Assembly (NCBI RefSeq): GCF_026151395.1
Contig: NZ_JAMQPV010000001.1
Span: forward strand, 930,001 to 994,000
DNA from: Leptospira limi
Lineage (GTDB): Bacteria > Spirochaetota > Leptospiria > Leptospirales > Leptospiraceae
Length of the DNA stretch: 64,000 nucleotides
Reading direction: 5' to 3'
Within the stretch, counting starts at the first letter, position 1. Each line of letters opens with the position of its first letter. Positions 37,602 through 47,239 of the stretch are shown here, piece by piece. Below the pieces are notes generated by a model. The model saw only the letters and a program-made list of their open reading frames with translations. It had not been told where the DNA came from and made no database searches. Both the position numbers and the translations under genes were made by a program.

Positions 37602-39650
37602 ATGGCAAATAACCTAGCAGAAGTTTATAAGGAATCCTCAGAAAAATTTGGTCCAAGACCAGCATTTTGGTATAAAAATGCACAAAAGGATTACCAAGCA
37701 CTTACCTATAAACAACTTTATGAAGATGGTATCGCACTTGCAGAAGCCCTAATTGATTTGGGTGTAAAAGCGAGGGAACATGTTGGCGTATTAGCTGACA
37801 ACCGTGTCGAATGGATCATAGCCGATTGTGCTGTGTTAACTGCTGGAGCAGCAAACGTTCCACGTGGATCTGATATCACTGATTCGGAAATCGTTTACAT
37901 TTTAAATCACTCGGAAGCCAAAATTGTTTTCTTGGAAAACGATAAGGTTTACGAAAAATACAAAAATAACAAATCCCAGGTGAAATCGGTAAAAACCGTA
38001 ATCATCATGGACAAAGACACCAAACTCAAGTCAGGTGCTGGGATTTTACACTTCTATGACCTATTAGAAAAGGGAAGGGAACTTCGTTCCAAAGGAAAAC
38101 GAGAAGCGGAAAAAAGGATGTCTGGTATCAAACCAGATGATTTGTACACACTCATTTACACATCAGGAACAACTGGAATGCCGAAAGGTGTAATGCTTAT
38201 GCATTCCAACATGATCCACCAAATGCATTATGTGGTCCCACGTGTTGCGAAGGTAACTCCAGATGATCGTATGTTGTCCATCCTTCCTGTTTGGCATATT
38301 TTTGAGCGAGTTGTGGAATACTTTGCGATCATCAATGGTGGATCCACTTATTATACAAAAGTAACAGAACTTCGTAATGACATCCAAAAAGCAAGACCTA
38401 CCTTTATGGCTTCTGCTCCAAGGGTTTGGGAAAGTATTTATAACGGGATTTACACTCGTATCAATGATCCGAAACAAACTCCTCCTGTCAGAAGATTTTT
38501 GTTTAAGGTTGCTTACTTTTTTTCCAAACACTACCATGCTTCCATTCGATTTCTGAAAGGTTGGGAAGTGGATTACGAAGGAAGAAATATCCTACAATCA
38601 TTGTTTCATTCTGTTGTATCAGTCGTGAAATTGTTGTTAACTGGTCCGTTTACGCTGACGATCCTTTCTCTTATTGCCTCTCAGTTTTTGGTACCAGAAG
38701 AAAGTGCTCTCAAAACTCCACTCTATGTATTGGCTGGTCTTGGAGTTTTATTTAACTCTTTCACACTTGATCGCATTGTACTTTCTAAAATCAGACAAGC
38801 AACGGGTGGTCACTTACGTGCGACACTTTCGGGAGGGGGAGCCCTTCAAAAACACGTAGATGCTTTTTTTATGGATATCGGAATTACAGTTCTCGAAGGG
38901 TATGGAATGACAGAAACGGGACCGGTTATTTCGGCTCGTACGTTTGACCGACCTATTATGGGTTCTGTTGGGGACATTGTTCCTCTCAGCCAAGTGCAAA
39001 TCCGAGATGATGCTGGGAATGTTCTCTGCCATATTGATGACAAACGAAATATCATCTTCGGTAAATTAGGTGCCAAAGGTGTGGTTCATATCAAAGGGCC
39101 TCAAGTGATGAAAGGGTATTACAAAAACCCTGAAACCACGAAAAAAACCATCGTAGACAATTGGATGAATACGGGTGACATTGGGATGATCAATTTCAAA
39201 AAAACCCTTACACTCACTGGTCGTGCAAAAGACACCATTGTCTTACTCGGTGGTGAAAACGTAGAACCGGTTCCAATCGAAAACAAAATTGATGAGTCAC
39301 CTTACATCAAACAATCGATGGTTGTGGGACAAGACCAAAAAGTGCTCGGAGCAATCATTGTTCCTGACTTTGATGCTCTCATCCCTTGGGCAGAAGAAAA
39401 TGGAATCACAGAGAAAAGTCCAGAGAAACTCATTGTTCATCCGAAGGTAGTGGACTTCTACAAAAAAGAAGTTCGCAATTTTAACAGTGTTAAAACTGGA
39501 TTCAAAAACTTCGAACAAGTGCAATATGTGACTCTTATCACAAAACCATTTGAAGTTGGGGATGAACTCACAAACCTAATGAAGATGAAACGACATGTGA
39601 TTACAGAAAAATACAAAGACAGAATTTTGGAGCTCTACAAAAACAGTTAA
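37602..39650 (+). CDS. Long-chain fatty acid--CoA ligase (AMP-forming)
   Basis: A 682-residue acyl-adenylate-forming enzyme that activates fatty acids to acyl-CoA. The phosphate-binding loop is [14 protein letters not shown], and further core motifs are [36 protein letters not shown] and the hinge [18 protein letters not shown] hydrophobic stretch at about residues 335-385 ([20 protein letters not shown]) suggests membrane attachment. A promoter and GGAGAG precede the ATG. An enoyl-CoA hydratase homologue follows after one base, so the pair may act in fatty acid breakdown. Confidence 0.93.
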   Translation: MANNLAEVYKESSEKFGPRPAFWYKNAQKDYQALTYKQLYEDGIALAEALIDLGVKAREHVGVLADNRVEWIIADCAVLTAGAANVPRGSDITDSEIVYILNHSEAKIVFLENDKVYEKYKNNKSQVKSVKTVIIMDKDTKLKSGAGILHFYDLLEKGRELRSKGKREAEKRMSGIKPDDLYTLIYTSGTTGMPKGVMLMHSNMIHQMHYVVPRVAKVTPDDRMLSILPVWHIFERVVEYFAIINGGSTYYTKVTELRNDIQKARPTFMASAPRVWESIYNGIYTRINDPKQTPPVRRFLFKVAYFFSKHYHASIRFLKGWEVDYEGRNILQSLFHSVVSVVKLLLTGPFTLTILSLIASQFLVPEESALKTPLYVLAGLGVLFNSFTLDRIVLSKIRQATGGHLRATLSGGGALQKHVDAFFMDIGITVLEGYGMTETGPVISARTFDRPIMGSVGDIVPLSQVQIRDDAGNVLCHIDDKRNIIFGKLGAKGVVHIKGPQVMKGYYKNPETTKKTIVDNWMNTGDIGMINFKKTLTLTGRAKDTIVLLGGENVEPVPIENKIDESPYIKQSMVVGQDQKVLGAIIVPDFDALIPWAEENGITEKSPEKLIVHPKVVDFYKKEVRNFNSVKTGFKNFEQVQYVTLITKPFEVGDELTNLMKMKRHVITEKYKDRILELYKNS

Positions 39651-39651
39651 T

Positions 39652-40428
39652 ATGACTCCTTTTGCAGAGATCTTTCATGGAGACCGCATCTTGGAAATCA
39701 AGATGCAGTCCAATGAAAAGAACACATTTGATTTTGAAGCCTTTGTTTCATTTCAAGAAATCTTAAACAAACACGCAAACAACCCAAACTTGCGTGTTTT
39801 ATTATTTACATCCGCACAAACACAATTTTTTTCCAATGGGATTGAACCCACTCTCATGTATGGAAAATCGGAATCTGATGTCAGGCGTTCCGTTGAACAG
39901 TTGTTAAGAACGGCACAAACCTATTTTCATTTTCCAGTTCCAACCATTGCTGTGATCAACGGTCATTGTATGGCTGCTGGCGCTGTATTTGCCTTGTTTT
40001 CGGATTACCGATACATGGTGGACAAAGGAGGAAGGATTGGTTTTTCAGAAGCAATTGTAGGTCTTAATTTTCCTTCGATTCCAACCATCGTATTGCAAGA
40101 CTTAGTTGGAGTAAAGGCCACTCGAGATTTATTATTCACAGGGAAACAAATCAAAGGTCCAGAAGCAAAGGAAATTGGGCTTGTTGATGAATTGTTTAGT
40201 GCAGATGATTTATATCCTGAAGCAATGAAGTTTGCCGAATCACTCTCCAAACTCACATACAATTCAAGCCGTGGGATGAAAACTGCCTTACGAGAACCAT
40301 ACCGAACACAAATGGAATCCTTATTCCAATTGGATGCAGATTTATTCACGAAAGTGATTTTATCTCCCGATGGCCAGGAAGGATTTTTATCACTCATCGA
40401 AAAACGTAGGCCCAAGTTTTTAACCTAA
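39652..40428 (+). CDS. Enoyl-CoA hydratase/isomerase family protein
   Basis: A 258-residue crotonase-fold protein. The oxyanion-hole region VPTIAVINGHCMAAGAVFALFSDYRYM and the motif IGFSEAIVGLNFPSIPTIVL fit the family, and KEIGLVDELF is typical further on. One glutamate of the hydratase pair may be E in FSEAIVG; the second is not obvious, so isomerase or another crotonase activity is possible. It follows the acyl-CoA ligase by one base and is probably co-translated. Confidence 0.88.
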   Translation: MTPFAEIFHGDRILEIKMQSNEKNTFDFEAFVSFQEILNKHANNPNLRVLLFTSAQTQFFSNGIEPTLMYGKSESDVRRSVEQLLRTAQTYFHFPVPTIAVINGHCMAAGAVFALFSDYRYMVDKGGRIGFSEAIVGLNFPSIPTIVLQDLVGVKATRDLLFTGKQIKGPEAKEIGLVDELFSADDLYPEAMKFAESLSKLTYNSSRGMKTALREPYRTQMESLFQLDADLFTKVILSPDGQEGFLSLIEKRRPKFLT

Positions 40429-40663
40429 TTGAACATCGATAATCGTATGTGGCAGAATTCCAAGTCAAATACAGTCTTGCTGTAATGAACTCCTACTATT
40501 CTTAAAAATTGAATTGATAGTCGAAAATATAACTTTTTGGACCTTAACAAATGGAATTTTTGATTAAGATTTTAAACCAAATCGTATTTTTTAATCATTC
40601 TAAATAAAAGGCAAACCTTGACTTGGGTTTGAATCCGTCCAAAGTATACGGAAAGGGAAAAAT

Positions 40664-41002
40664 ATGGCAGAAAATCATTATTACAATGCAAAAGATTTAG
40701 GAAAATTTGGAGAAATTGGGCGCACAAATCGCGCTCTTGCTGATAAATTTTTTGGGTATTACAATGCTGTGATGGCGGAAGGAGCACTCACAGAAAGAGA
40801 AAAGGCTCTCATTGCCCTGGCGGTGGCTCATGCGCTGAAATGCCCTTATTGTATCGATGCATACACAACCACCTCACTCCAAAAAGGTGCTGATGAAGCA
40901 CAAATGAATGAAGCGGTGCATGTAGCTGCGGCAATGGCTGCTGGGATCAACTTAGTTCACAGTGTACAAATGCAAAACAAAATAGACGAACTTTCTTTTT
41001 GA
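40664..41002 (+). CDS. Arsenosugar-associated peroxidase-like protein (carboxymuconolactone decarboxylase family)
   Basis: A 112-residue AhpD-like protein. The redox motif CPYC (C60/C63) sits in AVAHALKCPYCIDAYTTTS; AhpD itself has a histidine after the CxxC, here replaced by tyrosine. AAAGGG precedes the ATG. The next gene encodes an ArsS-type radical SAM enzyme three bases away, and this gene pair is known in arsenosugar biosynthesis clusters, where the small protein is described as peroxidase-like. Selenocysteine forms exist in related clusters; here both positions are cysteine. Its exact reaction is not known to me. Confidence 0.85.
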   Translation: MAENHYYNAKDLGKFGEIGRTNRALADKFFGYYNAVMAEGALTEREKALIALAVAHALKCPYCIDAYTTTSLQKGADEAQMNEAVHVAAAMAAGINLVHSVQMQNKIDELSF

Positions 41003-41005
41003 TCT

Positions 41006-41980
41006 ATGGAACTAACCGAACAACTTTCCACCTTACAAGGTTATAGCGGAAATCCATTTTTAAAAACGGTTGGAAAACCAATCCAAGCTCGTTCGATTAA
41101 GGTATTTCAAATCAATGTTGGCAAGTGGTGTAACCAAGCATGTCGGCATTGCCATGTGGATGCGTCACCTATTCGAACAGAGATGATGGATAGAAGTACT
41201 GCGGAACTTTGTATCAACCTCATTTCGAAAATTCCAGAGATCGAAACAGTGGATATCACTGGCGGTGCTCCAGAAGGGAATCCACATTTTAAATATCTGG
41301 TAACGGAAGCAAAACGCCTTGGGAAACGAGTGATGGATCGTTGTAACCTCACCATTTTAGAGGAACCAGGTTATGAATGGTTGTATGAATTTCTAAAAGA
41401 AAATGAGGTTGAAATTGTTTCGTCGTTACCTTCGGTGTTGGAAAATGTGACTGATAACCAAAGAGGGAAAGGTGTTTATCAGAAATCAATTACCGCCTTA
41501 AAGAAGTTAAATGCTCTTGGTTACGGCACAAAACTTCCCATCCATTTGGTATACAATCCCAATGGATTGTTTTTAAGTTCGGGACAAACACAATTAGAAA
41601 AAGAATACAAAGACAGTTTGTCTAAAAAATATGGAATTGTATTCAACCAACTCTTTTGTATCAATAACCTCCCCATCAATCGGTTTTTAGGATCCCTTGT
41701 CCGAAGTGGTAAGTTTGAAATGTATATGGAAACATTGGTAAATGCGTACAATCCTTCAACAGTGAATGGACTCATGTGCCTGGATCAAATATCAGTTGGG
41801 TATGATGGGTCAGTTTACGATTGTGATTTTAACCAAATGTTGGATTTAAAATCCAAAGAAGTGAAACACATCAAAGATTTCGATTTGCACTCCTTTCTAG
41901 GACGAGAGATCGTTGTAGCAAACCATTGTTATGGTTGTACAGCTGGAGCTGGTTCTAGTTGTGGTGGAGAAATTGTATAA
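41006..41980 (+). CDS. arsS: Arsenosugar biosynthesis radical SAM protein ArsS
   Basis: A 324-residue radical SAM enzyme with the cluster motif CNQACRHC (C42, C46, C49) in NVGKWCNQACRHCHVDASP, followed by DITGGAPEGNPHF. The C-terminal cysteine-rich end YGCTAGAGSSCGG matches the radical SAM/Cys-rich family that includes ArsS. ArsS forms the ribose-arsenic link of arsenosugars from dimethylated arsenic. The reading frame is uninterrupted, so no selenocysteine is encoded. It is flanked by the peroxidase-like gene and, directly after its stop, map. No arsenite methyltransferase (arsM) is seen nearby. Confidence 0.9.
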   Translation: MELTEQLSTLQGYSGNPFLKTVGKPIQARSIKVFQINVGKWCNQACRHCHVDASPIRTEMMDRSTAELCINLISKIPEIETVDITGGAPEGNPHFKYLVTEAKRLGKRVMDRCNLTILEEPGYEWLYEFLKENEVEIVSSLPSVLENVTDNQRGKGVYQKSITALKKLNALGYGTKLPIHLVYNPNGLFLSSGQTQLEKEYKDSLSKKYGIVFNQLFCINNLPINRFLGSLVRSGKFEMYMETLVNAYNPSTVNGLMCLDQISVGYDGSVYDCDFNQMLDLKSKEVKHIKDFDLHSFLGREIVVANHCYGCTAGAGSSCGGEIV

Positions 41981-42736
41981 ATGTCGATTCAAAATGAAAA
42001 AGACCTACATGGGATTTTAAAAGCTGGCAAGTTTGTCGCAAAAGTACGTGAACTTTTAAAATTATTAGCAAAACCAGGTGTATCTACATTGGAACTAGAT
42101 ATGGCTGCCAAACAAGAGTTTGAAAAAGCAGGTGCTTATTCTGCACCAAAGTTTGATTATCAATTTCCTGGTTTTACTTGTATCAGCACTAATTTTGAAA
42201 TTGCTCATGGAATTCCTAAAAAAGAAACCATTTTAAAAGAAGGCGATTTGGTGAATGTGGATGTGTCTGCAAAACTCGATGGGTATTATGCTGACACTGG
42301 GATTTCCTTTGTTGTTGGAAAAACAAACCCTAATTTGGAAAAACTTTGTGAAACCGCGATTGAAGGAACCATGCGCGCCACAAAACAAGCGTATACTGGA
42401 AATTATTTAAGAAATATTGGAAAAGAGATACATTCTGCTGCCAAAGAAAATGGATTCACTGTCATTAAAAACTTAGCAGGACATGGCACTGGGAAAAAAC
42501 TGCATGAAGAACCACAAGTGTTGGTTTACGAAGACAAACGAGACCATCGCAAACTGAACCATGGCCTTGTCCTTGCAATCGAATCCTTTATCTCCACAGG
42601 AAGTCAAACTGCTTTTGAAGAAGCAGATGGATGGACCCTTGTGGCAGGGAACCGTCAAGGAAATTTAAGTTACGTAGCACAATGTGAGCATACTGTCATT
42701 GTGCAAAATGGTAAACCCATCATTGCCACTTTGTAA
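41981..42736 (+). CDS. map: Type I methionine aminopeptidase
   Basis: A 251-residue metallopeptidase removing the initiator methionine from new proteins. The metal ligands are seen in NVDVSAKLDGYYADTGISF (two Asp), AGHGTGKKLHEEP (His), AIESFIS (Glu) and AQCEHTVIV (Glu). GFTCISTNFEIAHGIP contains the active-site histidine. The ATG immediately follows the arsS stop codon, so translation is coupled even though the functions look unrelated. Confidence 0.96.
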   Translation: MSIQNEKDLHGILKAGKFVAKVRELLKLLAKPGVSTLELDMAAKQEFEKAGAYSAPKFDYQFPGFTCISTNFEIAHGIPKKETILKEGDLVNVDVSAKLDGYYADTGISFVVGKTNPNLEKLCETAIEGTMRATKQAYTGNYLRNIGKEIHSAAKENGFTVIKNLAGHGTGKKLHEEPQVLVYEDKRDHRKLNHGLVLAIESFISTGSQTAFEEADGWTLVAGNRQGNLSYVAQCEHTVIVQNGKPIIATL

Positions 42737-42768
42737 TTTTTGATTGGATTGAAGGTATTGGAGATTCT

Positions 42769-43587
42769 TTGTCTTCTCTAGAAATCATCGAACAAGGTGT
42801 TCCACCTGAAGAAGCACAAGGTTTTCTCATTCTTTGGCCGAGCACAGGTGGGAATGCACGTTCCTTTCGTATACGAGAATCAGAACTTATCGATTACGGA
42901 CTCAGATTAATCCGATTCAATCCACCATCACATGGTGATTCCAATGGAACATATGATCCAAAATCCGCCATTACGCTGTTAGATGAATATTTAAGGAAAC
43001 AAAATTATATTGGGAAACCATTGTATGGAATTGGACATAGTGGAGGTGGCGCAGCACTTCTTTTATACGCAAAACAAGTACAATTCCAAAATTTGTTTTT
43101 ATTATCTCCCATTCTAAATAGTGTCCAAAGTTTAGAATTTTTGTATGAATCAAATTCCATTGAAGAATTTAGTCGTTTGTTACTTTTACCAAACATTTCT
43201 GATGATGAATTTCCCAACAAACAAATATTAGAGACTTTATCCACTTCACTTTGGTTGGAAACAGGTAAGGTAAACCATCTTTCTTTTCCAGTTAAAAATA
43301 CAAGGATACAATTGGATTCACTCGCTCAGTTCTTAGAGAATTTGTTTTTACCAGGGTTTCGGGTGGAAAACGTTGATTTTGAAAAAAGAACAGATATAAC
43401 AATTTTTTTACCTGCAATGGACAAATGGTTTCCTAAAGAGTTCACATCCCAATTTGCAAAACGAAATCATATGCGTTTGGTAGAAATTCTTGAAGCACCT
43501 GATCATTTTTTTTCAAAGAGTTGGCTTTCCATTTGGAAACAGATCAAATCGATTGGATGGGGAGATAAAGAATCCTATCCCAGTTAA
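42769..43587 (+). CDS. Alpha/beta hydrolase family protein
   Basis: A 272-residue protein with the nucleophile elbow GIGHSGGGAALLL (Ser91) and an N-terminal segment RLIRFNPPSHGDSNG as in alpha/beta hydrolases. A catalytic histidine may be in EAPDHFFSK near the end. The start is TTG 42769 with GGAG five bases upstream; no suitable ATG is close. The substrate is unknown. Confidence 0.8.
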   Translation: MSSLEIIEQGVPPEEAQGFLILWPSTGGNARSFRIRESELIDYGLRLIRFNPPSHGDSNGTYDPKSAITLLDEYLRKQNYIGKPLYGIGHSGGGAALLLYAKQVQFQNLFLLSPILNSVQSLEFLYESNSIEEFSRLLLLPNISDDEFPNKQILETLSTSLWLETGKVNHLSFPVKNTRIQLDSLAQFLENLFLPGFRVENVDFEKRTDITIFLPAMDKWFPKEFTSQFAKRNHMRLVEILEAPDHFFSKSWLSIWKQIKSIGWGDKESYPS

Positions 43588-43612
43588 ATTTTTTTCAATA
43601 ATTGGTTTACAA

Positions 43613-44092
43613 ATGAACCAGAGTCAGTTAGTATTCTCGCCTGTATCATTTCACTCTGAATCGGTGGAAGGTGATAAAGGAGAAATTGTGGGACCCATCT
43701 ATTTGGCATTGATTTTATTTACTCTTTGGACTTTGGGTCTTGGAGTTACATTGATAACGTATCGAAGTGTACAAGTGTTACTTGGTAAAAAAAAATCCAA
43801 TGAATTTCCAGCAGGTATACAACATGGAAGTGATTTTAATTGGAGGTTGAATCGTGCTCATCTTAATAGTTTGGAAAACCTACCACTTTTTGTAGCAGTA
43901 GTATTCTTAACTGTAAGTTTAGGAAAGGTAAATGAATTTGTGAACCAAGCAGGATTTGTGATTTTAGGAGCAAGGGTATTACAATCCCTCACTCATTTAA
44001 TTGGAACGAATGTCCTTGCAGTGAACATCCGTTTTACATTTTATATGATCCAAATTGTGACATACATTGTTTTGCTAATCCAATTACTTTAA
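43613..44092 (+). CDS. MAPEG family membrane protein
   Basis: From ATG 43613 the product has 159 residues with four membrane segments. The family motif appears in [20 protein letters not shown], and [12 protein letters not shown] and [11 protein letters not shown] follow. MAPEG proteins include glutathione-dependent enzymes of eicosanoid metabolism; the bacterial members have unknown roles. Its stop TAA and that of the convergent gpsA share the bases TTAA at 44089-44092. Confidence 0.87.
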   Translation: MNQSQLVFSPVSFHSESVEGDKGEIVGPIYLALILFTLWTLGLGVTLITYRSVQVLLGKKKSNEFPAGIQHGSDFNWRLNRAHLNSLENLPLFVAVVFLTVSLGKVNEFVNQAGFVILGARVLQSLTHLIGTNVLAVNIRFTFYMIQIVTYIVLLIQLL

Positions 44093-45090
44093 ACACCTTC
44101 CCGTTTGAGGTCACGGCCCATTAGAGCTTTTACAACTTCTTTTGGGTCTTTGTCTTCGTATAACATGCGATACACTTCTTGAGTGATTGCCATTTCTACT
44201 CCCAATTTATCCGAGAGATTTTTGGTGGAGAGTGTGGTTTTGACACCTTCTGCTACTTCGTTCATCGATGCCAAAATTTCTTTTAACTTCTCCCCTTTGC
44301 CCAATCGAAAACCTACAGTTCGATTTCTGGAGGCTTCCCCGCAACAAGTAAGGACTAAATCTCCCATACCGGATGGCCCAAGAAAGGTCATAGGATCTGC
44401 TCCCATTTTGATTCCCATCCGAGTGATCTCGTTTAACCCACGAGTGATGAGAGCGGCCCTTGTGTTTTGACCAAACCCAAGGCCATCAGCAACACCAGCA
44501 GCGATGGCGATCACGTTTTTCAAAGCACCACCCACTTCCACACCAACTACATCGGGAGTCCAATAGGTACGAAAGTATGTGAAACTAAAAATCTCTTGCA
44601 CACGTTTGGCGGTTGCTTCGTTTTTGGAAGCGATGGAAACAATGGTAGGAACTCGTTTTACCATTTCTTTGGCAAAACTGGGACCCGAAAGATAGGAAAG
44701 TTGAGAATGGTATTGGCCTGGAAGTTCTGATTCAAAAATCTCGGAGACAAGTCGTAAGGATTCATTTTCAATCCCTTTTGATGCGGAAACAATGGGAACT
44801 TTATGCGGGATATGGTCTTTAATTTCCTTTAGGATGCCGGATAAGGCATGGCTAGGTGGTGCGGAGACAATCATTTCCTTGTCTTTTACTACCTGGATGA
44901 GGTCTGTACTCGCCCTCAATTTTTCTGGAAGCACCAAATCAGGCATATGTTTGGAATTCATATGGTTTTCATTGATGGAACGTGCTTGTTCCTCACTTCT
45001 TGTCCAAAGGGTGACGTCGTAACCCTTATCTGCCAAAATACTACCTAGTGCAGTGCCAAAACTTCCAGAACCTATGATTCCAATCTTCAT
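44089..45090 (-). CDS. gpsA: NAD(P)-dependent glycerol-3-phosphate dehydrogenase
   Basis: A 333-residue enzyme making sn-glycerol 3-phosphate from dihydroxyacetone phosphate for phospholipid synthesis. The dinucleotide-binding motif is [13 protein letters not shown]; the catalytic lysine is in [26 protein letters not shown] and [13 protein letters not shown] are typical. The ATG at 45090 has no clear ribosome-binding site. It is divergent from the gene at 45147 with 56 bases between. Confidence 0.96.
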   Translation of the reverse strand: MKIGIIGSGSFGTALGSILADKGYDVTLWTRSEEQARSINENHMNSKHMPDLVLPEKLRASTDLIQVVKDKEMIVSAPPSHALSGILKEIKDHIPHKVPIVSASKGIENESLRLVSEIFESELPGQYHSQLSYLSGPSFAKEMVKRVPTIVSIASKNEATAKRVQEIFSFTYFRTYWTPDVVGVEVGGALKNVIAIAAGVADGLGFGQNTRAALITRGLNEITRMGIKMGADPMTFLGPSGMGDLVLTCCGEASRNRTVGFRLGKGEKLKEILASMNEVAEGVKTTLSTKNLSDKLGVEMAITQEVYRMLYEDKDPKEVVKALMGRDLKREGV

Positions 45091-45146
45091 GAGTTCAGTA
45101 TTCTAAATCTGCTTTCCAAAAAGGCAATAGAAAATAAAATTAATAT

Positions 45147-45827
45147 ATGCTTTTAACGGATCTCTTCCGTTTCAACCCACTCAATCTCTTTTTGCCACCC
45201 AAAGTGGTCCCAAAGAGTAATTACAAGGTTACCTTATTACTTGGTAGCTTAAAAAAAGTCATACAAACGGAAATCATCGCAGAAGACCCCGATTTAGAAA
45301 GTATGGAAGTCGGCTCTGCAAAAGGGGAAGTCATCTTAACGGGGACTTATAGGATGGAATGGCTTTGGATTGCAAGAATCCTAAAAGTAAATTCGATTCG
45401 TTACCGTGTGCGACTCAAACCAGTGTTAGTAAAAGATAACAAGGCTCGGTTAAAGATTGTTGGATACCGTGTATGGGACACAAAACCGAGACGTTTTGAT
45501 TTTGTTAGGTGGTTTGTAAAAATTGATCCTTTTCATAAAAAAAAGGTATTTGAATCCATCATCCATGCGGCTCCCCATATATTATCGATCACAGGTTTAC
45601 AATGGGAATTATTATTTGATCTCAATTATTTTTTAAATTTGGTTCCGACCATAGCAGGAAAAATCGAAATCCAATACCTTGTCGCTGATCATAATGAATT
45701 GTATATCTTTGTGAGATCCTCTACCATATTAAAACCTTTAGTAGATTTTTTTGGTCCTGAATATCTTAAGATCGATTATATAGAAGAGGATAGGGATATT
45801 CAGATGTTACTTTGGGAAAACGAATAA
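45147..45827 (+). CDS. Protein of unknown function, first gene of the recG operon
   Basis: A 226-residue protein beginning MLLTDLFRFNPLNLFLPPKV, basic in its first half (LKVNSIRYRVRLKP), with no signal peptide, membrane helix or motif I recognise. There is no clear ribosome-binding site before ATG 45147. Its stop directly precedes the phosphoesterase ATG, so it is the first gene of the run 45147-50115. Confidence 0.7.
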   Translation: MLLTDLFRFNPLNLFLPPKVVPKSNYKVTLLLGSLKKVIQTEIIAEDPDLESMEVGSAKGEVILTGTYRMEWLWIARILKVNSIRYRVRLKPVLVKDNKARLKIVGYRVWDTKPRRFDFVRWFVKIDPFHKKKVFESIIHAAPHILSITGLQWELLFDLNYFLNLVPTIAGKIEIQYLVADHNELYIFVRSSTILKPLVDFFGPEYLKIDYIEEDRDIQMLLWENE

Positions 45828-46832
45828 ATGAAAATCATTTATCTTACGGATATCCATGATGGACTTCATGGTCTAAAAAAAATTCTGCAATCAACAGAAG
45901 CAGATTTGTACCTTTTTTCCGGAGATATCATCTACAAAGCATTTTTTTCCTTTGATCGTATCATCGATTTTTGTGGTGTCCAAGAAGAATTGTATTATTT
46001 GTTAACGGAAAGAAAAGACGACTCAACTCCGTTTGATTTCACAACTCATGCCATTCGTTTTCCTGAAAAGTATTCAACTGCCATTGTAGAAAAGTCACAA
46101 AAATATAGAGATTTGTATAAGTTAGCTGCCAAAACGATGAAAGAAAAATATGAAATCATCGAAAAATTGATTTTGAAATACGCAAAATCACCTGTTTATT
46201 GTTTACCGGGAAATTATGATTTGGATTTACAATACACGGAATTGTACCAAAGGGAATTACATCGTAAAAGTTTTGATTTTAAAAACATTAAAGTCTCTGG
46301 TTATGGTGGTGCCCCCATTTGGACTTCGGGTATCCCTGAGAAACTAACAGTTGTATTTCATGAATATACAAAAAATGGGAAAAACTATAGTGAACCTGAG
46401 GACTTTTTCCGGGAGGAACTACCTGACATCTGTTGGATACACAATCCAGCGTATGGTTATTTTGATACCATTCCAGGAGTAGGAAAGTGTGGTAGCCAAG
46501 GGATACGTCGTTACTTAGATGATGAATCTCCTTCTCTTGTTGTCTCTGGTCATGTTCACGAAGACCAAGGAATTAAAAAAACTAAAAATACTGTTTTTAT
46601 CAATCCATCTAACTTCGGTGCTGTGGACTCTTTACATGGTTTCCAAGAAGGTGGGTATTATGCTGAAATTTTTATGGAAGGAAAAGATGTTGTACAATCC
46701 AATCTTTGCCAATTAAAGGAAGATGTTTGCCATACCTTAATTGAAGTGGATTGTTCGGAAAAACAATTAAAACTCATTTCTCAAAATCCAATTTCAACGG
46801 TGAGTTCTGAAGATTACATTCGAGGAAATTAA
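45828..46832 (+). CDS. Calcineurin-type metallophosphoesterase
   Basis: A 334-residue protein with the family motifs LTDIHDGLHGL (D8, H10), LFSGDI, LPGNYDLD and VVSGHVHEDQG. The usual GNHD/E histidine is tyrosine here, as in some COG2129-like members that have GNCD or similar, so activity towards phosphodiesters remains likely but the substrate is unknown. The ATG follows the preceding stop directly, and the next gene also starts directly after its stop. Confidence 0.88.
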   Translation: MKIIYLTDIHDGLHGLKKILQSTEADLYLFSGDIIYKAFFSFDRIIDFCGVQEELYYLLTERKDDSTPFDFTTHAIRFPEKYSTAIVEKSQKYRDLYKLAAKTMKEKYEIIEKLILKYAKSPVYCLPGNYDLDLQYTELYQRELHRKSFDFKNIKVSGYGGAPIWTSGIPEKLTVVFHEYTKNGKNYSEPEDFFREELPDICWIHNPAYGYFDTIPGVGKCGSQGIRRYLDDESPSLVVSGHVHEDQGIKKTKNTVFINPSNFGAVDSLHGFQEGGYYAEIFMEGKDVVQSNLCQLKEDVCHTLIEVDCSEKQLKLISQNPISTVSSEDYIRGN

Positions 46833-47234
46833 ATGGTCACCTTTCTGACGATTTGTGGCGTTTTATTCACTGTAGCCTTTTTTTTATATGCGCTCTCTGC
46901 TGTTGACAACCAATCTCTAAACCATAAAGAAAAAGAACGCCTTAAAAAAGAAGAAAATCTTCGCGTGGGGGATCCACGAAAGGTTTATGGTAAGGATAAA
47001 GATCCTAATTTGCCAAGACTCCGCCTATGTCCTGTTTGTGGAACAGTTCTTCGGAAAGATGAATATTTATATGCTGCAATTTCTACTTATACAAACAGCG
47101 AAGGGAAAAAACAGGCACAAATATATGGATGCAAATATTGTTATCTGATTTTAGATTCTGAAAAAAATAATCTTGATTCAAATGTTGGGAATGACAATCC
47201 ATTTGGACCACCAAAACCTACGGATGAAATATAA
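46833..47234 (+). CDS. Small membrane protein with zinc-ribbon-like cysteines
   Basis: A 133-residue protein with one N-terminal membrane helix (FLTICGVLFTVAFFLYAL), a basic linker, and two cysteine pairs, CPVCG and GCKYCYL, about 35 residues apart, which could bind zinc. Its function is not known. It lies directly after the phosphoesterase gene and 5 bases before recG. Confidence 0.75.
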   Translation: MVTFLTICGVLFTVAFFLYALSAVDNQSLNHKEKERLKKEENLRVGDPRKVYGKDKDPNLPRLRLCPVCGTVLRKDEYLYAAISTYTNSEGKKQAQIYGCKYCYLILDSEKNNLDSNVGNDNPFGPPKPTDEI

Positions 47235-47239
47235 ATACT

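Noticed and set aside
40618..40650. TTGACT and TATACG as a promoter for the arsenosugar genes
   Set aside because: TTGACT is 21 bases from TATACG, and the overlapping TTGGGT (16-base spacing) would start the transcript inside the ribosome-binding site.
40664..41980. Selenocysteine in the peroxidase-like or ArsS proteins
   Set aside because: Neither frame contains an internal TGA; the relevant positions are ordinary cysteine codons.
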